Source: Methylomonas aurea | GTDB lineage: Bacteria > Pseudomonadota > Gammaproteobacteria > Methylococcales > Methylomonadaceae | Direction of reading: 5' to 3' | Length of the DNA: 64,000 nucleotides | NCBI RefSeq assembly: GCF_024505045.1 | Contig: NZ_JANIBM010000003.1 | Coordinates: 264,748 to 328,747, forward strand | Part shown: positions 56,290 to 64,000 of the stretch, in pieces | Position numbering within the stretch: position 1 is the stretch's first letter | Layout: every line of letters begins with the position of its first letter | Notes under the pieces: generated by a model | What the model was told of the DNA's origin: nothing | What the model saw: only the letters and a program-made list of their open reading frames with translations | The model's database searches: none | Made by a program: the position numbers and the translations under genes

Positions 56290-57477
56290 ATGGAAAATAG
56301 GCTATCGAAGAAGTTGCTTGCAAAGTTCGGATTCAGGGCGGAATTCGCCAGGAATCTGATCGCGCTCGGGTTGAATCCAGGCTTGGTTTGTTTTATCGAG
56401 TCGTGTGTTATCACGCTGCCGGCCGCAGCGGCCGAGCCTGCTTGGCAGTGCGGCGCGGCGATTGACGTCAGTTACGCCAATGCTTTTCAAAGTGACCGAG
56501 CGCTGAACTGGCGCAGTAAGGCGACTACGCAACGGTTGAATGCATTCGCACCCAACATGGGCATGCTGTATCTGCGTAAACCGGCGGACGAAGGTTCGCG
56601 TTGGGGGGTGGAGATCGGCGCGCAAGCGGGTTACGATAACGATGGCCAAGTTCCGTCGCAGCAGCGCTTGCCGGGGTACAGCGTGTTACGTTATGTATCT
56701 AGGGCTAATTTGAGTTATCTTGCCCCGATCGGTAACGGCTTGACCTTGTCTGGCGGCCTGATGAATAGTTTCATCGGCTTCGAATCTTCATTTGCCAAAG
56801 ATAATTTCAACTATACCCGGGCGTGGATAGCCGATTATTCGCCGTACTACCTCATTGGAATCGGCGCACAATATCCGTTTAACCAACATTTTTCGGGCGG
56901 CTTTTACCTGCTGAGCGATTACGATTATCTGGCCTACCGTAACAGTCAGCCGAAATACGGCTCGCAAGTGGTATGGACTATCGATGGCCGATGGAAATTG
57001 ACGCAGAATCTGTTTGCCGGTCCCGAGCAAAACAATGTGGATACCCGTTATTGGCGCTATTTTTCCGATACTGTATTGCAGTGGGCGGACGATAGCTTGA
57101 CATTGGCGCTGGCTTACGATGTTGGCACCGAAAAGCTGGATATTTCCTCCGAAAAGCAAGCCCTATGGATGGGAACTGCATTGTTCGGCCGCTGGCATAT
57201 CGGCGGACCTTGGAGTGTGGCGATAAGGCCTGAACTTTACTGGGATAGCGACGGCCGTATGACCGGTAGCCGGCAATTGGTCAAGGCGACCACTGCGACA
57301 GTGGAATATAAGGTCTCGTGGGATTATGCGTCATTGGCGTTCCGGACGGAATACCGTTTCGATAAGTCCGATGGTCAACAGGGCGGTTTTTTCCGCAGCC
57401 GAAACAGTGACTTGGATTTGGTCGGTGAGCAACACCTGGCCTTGTTCAGTTGCTTGCTGACGTTCGACAAGCGCTAA
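56290..57477 (+). CDS. Outer-membrane beta-barrel protein (OprB/BBP2-like)
   Basis: About 395 residues from ATG 56290 (56257 in frame upstream is possible). An N-terminal leader is followed by many alternating amphipathic strands (GNGLTLSGGLMNSFIGFESS, AYRNSQPKYGSQVVWTIDGR, GRWHIGGPWSVAIRPELYWD) ending in LALFSCLLTFDKR, an outer-membrane porin style. No enzymatic domain is seen. It stands divergent from amtB2 with overlapping sigma-54 promoters, suggesting a pore for a nitrogen source (inference). Its end overlaps the convergent xthA by four bases. Confidence 0.72.
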   Translation: MENRLSKKLLAKFGFRAEFARNLIALGLNPGLVCFIESCVITLPAAAAEPAWQCGAAIDVSYANAFQSDRALNWRSKATTQRLNAFAPNMGMLYLRKPADEGSRWGVEIGAQAGYDNDGQVPSQQRLPGYSVLRYVSRANLSYLAPIGNGLTLSGGLMNSFIGFESSFAKDNFNYTRAWIADYSPYYLIGIGAQYPFNQHFSGGFYLLSDYDYLAYRNSQPKYGSQVVWTIDGRWKLTQNLFAGPEQNNVDTRYWRYFSDTVLQWADDSLTLALAYDVGTEKLDISSEKQALWMGTALFGRWHIGGPWSVAIRPELYWDSDGRMTGSRQLVKATTATVEYKVSWDYASLAFRTEYRFDKSDGQQGGFFRSRNSDLDLVGEQHLALFSCLLTFDKR

Positions 57478-58247
57478 TCGCCATAATCGATAATCAGCGG
57501 AGCATGGTCGCTAAAGCGCTGTTCTTTGTATATTCTGCAGCCTCGGGCTTTGTTTGCCAAAGACGGTGTGGCGATTTGATAATCAATGCGCCATCCCACG
57601 TTTTTGCTCCAGGCTTGCCCGCGGTTGCTCCACCACGTATAACATTCTTCGGTCGTTTCCGGGTGTAAATGCCGGTAAACGTCGACCCAGCCGAGTTCTT
57701 CGATGACGCGCGTCATCCAATTGCGCTCTTCCGGGAGAAAGCCTGAATTCTTTTGGTTTCCGCGCCAATTTTTCAAATCGATAGCCCGATGGGCGATATT
57801 CCAGTCGCCGCAGACCAGTATTTCATTGCTTCGTTTGCGCATTTCTTGCAGATGGGGGAGAAACCGCTCCATCACACTGAATTTTACCGTTTGGCGCGCA
57901 TCGCCGCTGGAGCCCGACGGTAAATATAACGAGACGAAAGATAAGTCGCCCACCCTGATCTCCAGATAGCGGCCTTCGGCATCGATATCGCTAAAGCCCA
58001 AACCTTCGACTACGGCGTCGGCTTTACAGCGGCTGTATATGCCAACACCGCTGTAACCCTTCTTCTCGGCATAATGGAAATGACCGAAATAACCGTCAGG
58101 ATTTAACATTTCGGCAGTCATATCGGTTGCTTGGGCTTTCAATTCCTGTAAGCAAACGATATCGGCCTGCTGCAAGGCCAGCCACTTGAAAAAGCCTTTC
58201 CGCTCCGCCGAGCGGATGCCGTTCAAATTGATTGAAATGACTCGCAT
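57474..58247 (-). CDS. xthA: Exodeoxyribonuclease III (Xth)
   Basis: 257 residues. MRVISINLNGIRSAERKGFF, DIVCLQELKAQ (metal Glu), VCGDWNIAHRAIDLKNW, WRIDYQIATPSL and FSDHAPLIIDYGD are the AP-endonuclease family 1 motifs. It nicks abasic sites and trims 3' ends in base excision repair. It follows glnA and its terminator by about 13 bases and is transcribed alone. Confidence 0.95.
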   Translation of the reverse strand: MRVISINLNGIRSAERKGFFKWLALQQADIVCLQELKAQATDMTAEMLNPDGYFGHFHYAEKKGYSGVGIYSRCKADAVVEGLGFSDIDAEGRYLEIRVGDLSFVSLYLPSGSSGDARQTVKFSVMERFLPHLQEMRKRSNEILVCGDWNIAHRAIDLKNWRGNQKNSGFLPEERNWMTRVIEELGWVDVYRHLHPETTEECYTWWSNRGQAWSKNVGWRIDYQIATPSLANKARGCRIYKEQRFSDHAPLIIDYGD

Positions 58248-58261
58248 TTAAATTGAAAGCT

Positions 58262-58292
58262 ATAAAAAACCCCGCTAAGCCGGGGGCTTGCG
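58262..58292 (-). terminator. Terminator of glnA
   Basis: Reading the minus strand, CCCCGCAAGCC and GGCTTAGCGGGG form a strong imperfect stem followed by TTTTTT. It lies about 45 bases after the glnA stop codon and within the xthA leader. Confidence 0.82.
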
Positions 58293-58336
58293 GGGTCTTG
58301 TTAGGGAAGCGGGCTAAATTAGTCCGCAAAGCCCGG

Positions 58337-59746
58337 TTACAAGCTGTAATACATATCCAGTTCGACTGGGTGAGTACTCATGCGCAGACGGGTTACATCT
58401 TGTTTTTTCAGCTCGATGTAACCGTCGATCACGTCGTCGGTAAATACGCCGCCGCGGGTCAGGAACTCACGGTCTTTGTCCAGTGCATCCAGCGCTTCGT
58501 CGAAAGAGAAGGCCACTTGCGGGATGGCTTTTTCTTCTTCCGGCGGCAAGTCGTACAGGTCCTTGTCCATAGCTTCGCCAGGATGGATCTTGTTTTGGAT
58601 GCCGTCCAGACCGGCCATCAGCATGGCGGAGAACGCCAAGTATGGGTTAGCGGTGGAGTCAGGGAAACGCACTTCGATGCGGCGACCTTTTGGGTTGGTG
58701 ACGTAAGGAATCCGGATTGACGCAGAGCGGTTACGCGCTGAGTAAGCCAACATTACCGGTGCTTCGAAACCTGGAACCAGACGTTTGTAGCTGTTGGTCG
58801 ACGCGTTGGTGATCGCGTTCAGGGCTTTGGCGTGTTTGATGATACCGCCGATGTAGTACAGCGCGGTTTCGGACAGGCCGCCGTAAAGGTTGCCGGTGAA
58901 CAGATTGACGCCGCCTTTAGCCAAAGATTGGTGAACGTGCATGCCGCTGCCATTGTCGCCGACCAGGGGTTTCGGCATGAAGGTTGCGGTTTTGCCGTAG
59001 GCGTGAGCGATGTTGGCGATGACGTATTTCAATTCCAATACTTCGTCGGCTTTTTTGACCAAAGTGTTGAATTTGGAGCCGATTTCGCATTGGCCGGCGG
59101 TTGCCACTTCGTGGTGGTGAACTTCGATGGTTTGACCCATTTCTTCCAGCACCAAGCACATGGCGGAACGCATGTCTTGGAATGAATCGACTGGTGGAAC
59201 CGGGAAATAACCGCCTTTTACGCCAGGGCGGTGGCCGATGTTGCCGTTTTCGTAGACTTTTTCCGAGTTCCAGCCGGCTTCCTCGGAATCGATTTGGTAT
59301 GAGCAGCCGCCCATGCCAGCGCTCCAGCGCACGTCGTCGAAGATGAAGAATTCGTTTTCCGGTCCGAACAGCGCGGTGTCGGCGATGCCGGTGGACTGCA
59401 TGTAAGCTTCGGCGCGTTTGGCGATAGAGCGTGGGTCGCGGGCGTAGCCTTGCATGTCTTTCGGTTCGATGATGTCGCAGCGCAGGATCAACGTTTTGTC
59501 GTCGAAAAACGGATCGATTTTGGCGGTGCTCGGGTCTGGCATCAGAATCATGTCGGATTCGTTAATGTGTTTCCAGCCGGCGATGGATGAACCATCGAAC
59601 ATGTTGCCTTCTTCAAAGGTATCTTCGTCAATGGTGTGCGCCGGGAAGGTTACGTGTTGTTCCTTGCCACGGGTATCGCAGAAACGGAAATCGACGAACT
59701 TAATGTCGTTTTCCTGAATCATTTTAAGTACGTTATCTACTGACAT
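58337..59746 (-). CDS. glnA: Glutamine synthetase type I
   Basis: 469 residues, standard GS-I-beta length. Signatures: [61 protein letters not shown], and the adenylylation site [11 protein letters not shown] (Tyr 397 equivalent), so it is regulated by GlnE. It joins ammonia to glutamate. GGAG precedes the start. No -24/-12 element was found in the 95 bases upstream. Confidence 0.97.
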   Translation of the reverse strand: MSVDNVLKMIQENDIKFVDFRFCDTRGKEQHVTFPAHTIDEDTFEEGNMFDGSSIAGWKHINESDMILMPDPSTAKIDPFFDDKTLILRCDIIEPKDMQGYARDPRSIAKRAEAYMQSTGIADTALFGPENEFFIFDDVRWSAGMGGCSYQIDSEEAGWNSEKVYENGNIGHRPGVKGGYFPVPPVDSFQDMRSAMCLVLEEMGQTIEVHHHEVATAGQCEIGSKFNTLVKKADEVLELKYVIANIAHAYGKTATFMPKPLVGDNGSGMHVHQSLAKGGVNLFTGNLYGGLSETALYYIGGIIKHAKALNAITNASTNSYKRLVPGFEAPVMLAYSARNRSASIRIPYVTNPKGRRIEVRFPDSTANPYLAFSAMLMAGLDGIQNKIHPGEAMDKDLYDLPPEEEKAIPQVAFSFDEALDALDKDREFLTRGGVFTDDVIDGYIELKKQDVTRLRMSTHPVELDMYYSL

Positions 59747-59841
59747 CGGCCAAAATCTCCTAGTGGATGGTTATTGTTTTAGGTTTAAAAAACCGGCGCT
59801 TACGATAGCATCAATTTCTAACGAGGGCCAGAAAAATCAAA

Positions 59842-59872
59842 GCTTCCAGGGTGTCCAAACCACCCTGGAAGC
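59842..59872 (-). terminator. Terminator of the BBP2 porin gene
   Basis: GCTTCCAGGGTG and CACCCTGGAAGC form a 12-pair perfect stem with a seven-base loop. On the minus strand it is followed by TTTGATTTTT. It lies 25 bases after the porin stop and just upstream of the glnA leader. Confidence 0.85.
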
Positions 59873-59895
59873 GCATTAAAACCCGTTTGCCGGAC

Positions 59896-61251
59896 TTAGA
59901 AAGTCACGACCACATCGGCGGTAAACAGGAATTGGCTTTGCCGGGTGCCGTTATCGAATGCTCTGGCGTCGTCGGTAAAGTCGTAGCGCAGATTAGGACG
60001 CAAGTTCAGCCATTTGGCCGGCTTGTAGCTCATGCCTGCAGTCACTGCATAGTAGCTGGAGCCTTCTTGGGTATAGCTGGCGAGATAGTTGCCGCCGCAG
60101 GCAAAGTTATCGCCTTGGTTAGCAGATGCTGCATAGCATCGGCCAGGGCCGTAAACGCGTATGCCATTGTGGTCTCTAAACCATTCGGCGCGTAAGCCGG
60201 CTGATACTTTGTCGTTGACGTCGTAAATCAAGTATTGGTTGATGCCGTACCATTCCGCGTCACCGTTACCGCTGGCATCAGCAGGTAACCAGATGTTTTG
60301 CGCGAAGCCGTGGTCGTGCTGGATGATGTAATGCAGTTTGTCGGTAAAGTTATGTTTGCCGACCACGCTATACATCGACCAGCTGTCGTTGACATGTTCT
60401 GCGCGTTTGCCTGCGGTCGATGTTACCGCTAGAGACGTGCCGGCGTCGTCGCTAGTCCAGGTTACGCCGCCCAACCAAGCCCAGTTACCCAGATCCCTAT
60501 CCCAGTTGCCGTCCCAGCCGCCGGTGCTGCTACCGGTGACAGCGCCGCCCATGACCGTCCAGTTGGCGTTTGCTGCGTATGTGGCAAGCACGCCTGTATG
60601 GGTAAACGGTTCGCCGTATTGCATCGTGTAAGGTTTGGTAATGAAGAAATTGTCTGGGGCTGTAACGACTTCATAACCGATCGGGGTGTAGAAGTGGCCG
60701 AGTTTAACGTCGATACCGTTACCGAAGGGCAGGTTGATTTCTGCATAAGCTTGAGGCAGAGCAAGTCCGTAGAAACGCTCTCCATTGCCGCTCAAGCCCA
60801 AGTCCCAGCTACCGCGCTCGCTAGATTCAAGCGTTTTAGGGTCGAAACCCGGCGAACCGTAGGCTTGTGTGAAGATCGCATCGGTGCCATACATCGCGTC
60901 GACGCGTCCGCCGATATCGAAAGCATCGCCGCTAACGTTTACCGATTTTTGGAAATACAAATAGAACTGGTTGACTTGGAACTCGCCGCTACGATCGTTG
61001 AAAGTAACCGGTCCGTTGAATCCGTCGCCGTTGCTGCTCATATTTGCGCCGATGCTGGCGTTGAACCAGCCGCCCAGTTTCAGGTTGTGGTCCTTCATGA
61101 ACTTGCTTTCGTTGGGGTCGATGCCGGCAGCGCTTAGCAAGCCGGAAGCCTGGCTCCAAGTCTCGGCGACGGCGCTGCCGCAGCACAGCGCGATAACCGC
61201 CGCTAACGAGCCGCGAGTGCCAAGCGTGAGTGATGGAAGGACTTTTTTCAT
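59896..61251 (-). CDS. BBP2-family outer-membrane porin
   Basis: 451 residues. Signal peptide (GSLAAVIALCCGSAVA). The mature part has the BBP2 (OmpL-like putative beta-barrel porin 2) layout: NLKLGGWFNASIGANMSSNG, EFQVNQFYLYFQKSVNV, GHFYTPIGYEVVTAPDNFFI, and ends QSQFLFTADVVVTF with a terminal Phe. It likely forms a general or nutrient-specific pore. It lies between glnA and glnK on a sigma-54 promoter with NtrC-like sites upstream, so it is predicted to be induced by nitrogen shortage. Confidence 0.88.
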   Translation of the reverse strand: MKKVLPSLTLGTRGSLAAVIALCCGSAVAETWSQASGLLSAAGIDPNESKFMKDHNLKLGGWFNASIGANMSSNGDGFNGPVTFNDRSGEFQVNQFYLYFQKSVNVSGDAFDIGGRVDAMYGTDAIFTQAYGSPGFDPKTLESSERGSWDLGLSGNGERFYGLALPQAYAEINLPFGNGIDVKLGHFYTPIGYEVVTAPDNFFITKPYTMQYGEPFTHTGVLATYAANANWTVMGGAVTGSSTGGWDGNWDRDLGNWAWLGGVTWTSDDAGTSLAVTSTAGKRAEHVNDSWSMYSVVGKHNFTDKLHYIIQHDHGFAQNIWLPADASGNGDAEWYGINQYLIYDVNDKVSAGLRAEWFRDHNGIRVYGPGRCYAASANQGDNFACGGNYLASYTQEGSSYYAVTAGMSYKPAKWLNLRPNLRYDFTDDARAFDNGTRQSQFLFTADVVVTF

Positions 61252-61289
61252 ATGGTTTACCTCTTGGTGTGTGACTACTGCATAGAGGT

Positions 61290-61308
61290 AAGCATTTTTG
61301 GGGCCAAC
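61290..61308 (-). promoter_or_regulatory. Sigma-54 promoter of the BBP2 porin
   Basis: On the minus strand TTGGCCCCAAAAATGCTT has GG (61305-61304) and GC (61293-61292) with exact spacing. It lies about 40 bases upstream of the porin start codon. Confidence 0.75.
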
Positions 61309-61507
61309 TCCATTTTTATCTCAAATCAATAAGATAGGTTTGCCATTCTCGATTTTTTTGATCCTAAACGGTGCAAATTTGCGGGATCGCTTCATTTTGG
61401 TGCGAGCGCCGTTCGATCAGCCAAATCAATCAGATGAAACCACCTAGCAACGATGTTTGACTTTAAGTCTCAAGATGTGAGCCGCCGTGGTGCGCTGCTA
61501 CCGCGAA

Positions 61508-61524
61508 TGCACCATAGGGGTGCG
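61508..61524. promoter_or_regulatory. NtrC binding site between porin and glnK
   Basis: TGCACCATAGGGGTGCG matches TGCACY-N5-GGTGCA at 11 of 12 conserved positions. It stands 63-79 bases before the glnK -24 element and about 200 bases from the porin -24 element, so it could serve both. Further single GGTGCG motifs occur at 61400 and 61489. Confidence 0.78.
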
Positions 61525-61581
61525 AATCTATCCCGTTTCCCGCGCATATTCGGTACAACCTCTTATAAATCATGGGTATAA

Positions 61582-61986
<405 letters not shown>

Positions 61987-62008
61987 CATCAAGATGGGGA
62001 AACAAACA

Positions 62009-63412
62009 ATGAGATATATATCAAGCATGGCGCTACTGGCGCTGTTTGGGCTTTCTGGTTCGGCGTGGGCTCAAGAAGCGGCCGCGCCCGCGGTTCAGGC
62101 TACGATCAACAAAGGTGACACCGCTTGGATGATCGTAGCGACCGTACTGGTTGCGTTGATGGTCATACCCGGACTGGCCTTGTTTTACGGCGGTATGGTG
62201 CGGGCGAAAAACATGCTGTCGATCTTGATGCAGGTTTTCGTGATTTTCTCTTTGACGGCAATTTTGTGGGCGACCTACGGCTACAGTATCGCCTTCACCG
62301 AAGGCAACGCGTTCTTCGGCGGATTCAGCAAGGCCTTCCTGAGCGGAATCACACCGGATTCGATGGCAGCGACCTTCAGCAAAGGCGCTTACGTGCCCGA
62401 ATATATTTACGTCGCATTTCAATTGACTTTTTCGGCAATCACTCCGGCTTTGATCATAGGTGCTTTTGCCGAGCGGGTTAAGTTCTCCGCGGTCTTGCTG
62501 TTTACCGTGCTGTGGTTCAGTTTTTGTTATCTGCCGATGGCGCACATGGTCTGGTACTGGGCCGGTCCGGACGCCTACACCGACGCTGCGGCCGCTGAGA
62601 CTGCAGGGGCGACTGCCGGATTCTTGTTCCAAAAAGGTGCTTTGGATTTCGCCGGCGGCACCGTCGTGCATATCAATGCCGGTATCGCCGGTTTGGTGGG
62701 CTGCTTGATGATCGGCAAACGTATAGGCTACGGCAAAGAGTTCATAGCGCCGCACAGCGTTACGATGAACATGATCGGTGCTTCTTTGCTGTGGATCGGT
62801 TGGTTCGGCTTCAACGCCGGTTCCAATCTGGAAGCCAACGGTCTGGCAGCCATGGTGTTTTTGAACACCTTGTTGGCCGCTGCCGCCGCGACCCTGGCCT
62901 GGATGGCCGCGGAATGGCTGGTGCGTGGTAAACCCAGCATGTTGGGCGCCACTTCTGGCGCGGTAGCCGGCTTGGTTGCGATTACCCCGGCTTGCGGTTG
63001 GGCCGGTCCGATGGGATCGATCGCGTTGGGTCTGGTGGTCGGCGCGGTTTGCTTCTGGTCGGTGACTTACCTTAAACACGCGTTGAACTACGACGACTCG
63101 CTGGACGCGTTCGGTGTTCACGGTATTGGCGGTATTATCGGTGCGCTGGGTACTGCGGTTGTGGCGAGTCCGGCTTTGGGTGGCTCCGGCGTTTGGGATT
63201 ACGTCACCAACGCCACTGCCCCCGACTACAGCATTCTGACCCAACTCGGTAGTCAGGCCTGGGGTGTGGGCGTGGCCATCGTCTGGTCCGGTATCGTATC
63301 GTTCATCGCTTTCAAGATTGCCGATGTGGCACTGGGATTGCGCGTCAGCGAAGCGACCGAGCGCGAAGGTCTGGACGTCACCGAGCACGGCGAGACCGCT
63401 TACCACGTGTAG
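62009..63412 (+). CDS. amtB: Ammonium transporter AmtB
   Basis: 467 residues. Signal peptide (MALLALFGLSGSAWAQ), eleven helices with the Phe gate and signature blocks: VALMVIPGLALFYGGMVRAK, AFQLTFSAITPALIIGAFAE, DFAGGTVVHINAGIAGLVGC and the pore His in DAFGVHGIGGIIGALG. GGGGA stands nine bases before ATG 62009. Closer to standard AmtB than the paralogue at 55 kb. Works with the flanking PII proteins. Confidence 0.95.
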   Translation: MRYISSMALLALFGLSGSAWAQEAAAPAVQATINKGDTAWMIVATVLVALMVIPGLALFYGGMVRAKNMLSILMQVFVIFSLTAILWATYGYSIAFTEGNAFFGGFSKAFLSGITPDSMAATFSKGAYVPEYIYVAFQLTFSAITPALIIGAFAERVKFSAVLLFTVLWFSFCYLPMAHMVWYWAGPDAYTDAAAAETAGATAGFLFQKGALDFAGGTVVHINAGIAGLVGCLMIGKRIGYGKEFIAPHSVTMNMIGASLLWIGWFGFNAGSNLEANGLAAMVFLNTLLAAAAATLAWMAAEWLVRGKPSMLGATSGAVAGLVAITPACGWAGPMGSIALGLVVGAVCFWSVTYLKHALNYDDSLDAFGVHGIGGIIGALGTAVVASPALGGSGVWDYVTNATAPDYSILTQLGSQAWGVGVAIVWSGIVSFIAFKIADVALGLRVSEATEREGLDVTEHGETAYHV

Positions 63413-63431
63413 CGCCGGGGTGCCGGCAAAT

Positions 63432-63922
<491 letters not shown>

Positions 63923-63967
63923 TCGACCGATAGCACAACAAGATCGGGCGTAAGATCGGCAAAAATC

Positions 63968-64000
63968 GCCCTGGTCTGCGGGTAAAACGCAGACCAGGGC
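63968..64000 (+). terminator. Stem-loop at the window end after the second PII gene
   Basis: GCCCTGGTCTGCG (63968-63980) pairs perfectly with CGCAGACCAGGGC (63988-64000) across a seven-base loop. The T run, if any, lies outside the window; position and strength suit a terminator. Confidence 0.7.

Noticed and set aside
62033..63406. 457-codon open frame antisense to amtB
   Set aside because: Mirror of amtB produced by its GC-rich third positions; the residue mix (His, Arg, Gln rich) is not protein-like, and amtB is unmistakable.

Overview
The window looks like chromosomal DNA of a gammaproteobacterium, most likely a nitrogen-fixing methanotroph of the Methylomonas/Methylobacter kind. This is an inference: no taxonomic marker is present and no search was run. 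The reasons are a gamma-type nifLA pair, an Rnf electron-transfer operon placed divergently from it, a PEP-CTERM/EpsB-type exopolysaccharide locus, a cyclodeaminase-family (FchA-like) protein, hyi/glxR-type C3 enzymes, and typical gamma synteny (mltD-yafS-rnhA, purM-DUF2066). No rRNA, tRNA or CRISPR array was seen.

Layout. 1-9.6 kb is a cell-envelope and surface-polysaccharide region: the end of an ABC permease (cut by the window edge), a PEP-CTERM protein, a TPR protein, a methyltransferase, a ThiF/nitroreductase pair, an EpsB-like sugar transferase and a secreted serine protease. 9.8-13.4 kb is housekeeping (lpxH, a cyclophilin, cysS, a cyclodeaminase-family gene). 13.4-15.5 kb is a nest of insertion sequences: an intact IS5-type element inside a decayed relative that also holds IS256 and IS30 scraps. 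After an acyltransferase comes the nitrogen-fixation control and electron-supply block (16.9-26.7 kb): nifA and nifL leftward, rnfABCDGEH-bfd-bfr rightward, with facing sigma-54 promoters and two exact NifA-type activator sites between them. 27-29.2 kb holds a second sigma-54 activator and an HDOD protein. 29.4-51.7 kb is mostly housekeeping: mltD, yafS-like, rnhA, a TonB receptor with a Fur-like box, glxR-hyi, trkA, secA, glgP, trmL, yjdM, purM, DUF2066 and a dynamin-like membrane protein.

51.8-64 kb is a nitrogen-assimilation block: ntrC, ntrB, a small exported protein, an ammonium transporter, a beta-barrel protein, xthA, glnA, a BBP2-type porin, and then a PII gene, amtB and a second PII gene.

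The unifying theme is sigma-54. Reading intergenic DNA by eye I find eight -24/-12 elements with exact GG-N10-GC spacing, in front of nifL, rnfA, ntrB, amtB2, the beta-barrel gene, the porin, glnK, and one stretch with no protein gene (47.2 kb). The last is followed 50 bases later by a strong plus-strand terminator, which predicts a nitrogen-regulated small RNA of about 80 nt. This candidate, together with a pair of overlapping, oppositely directed sigma-54 promoters at 56.2 kb, is the most interesting content of the window. All functional statements rest on reading the sequence and family knowledge.
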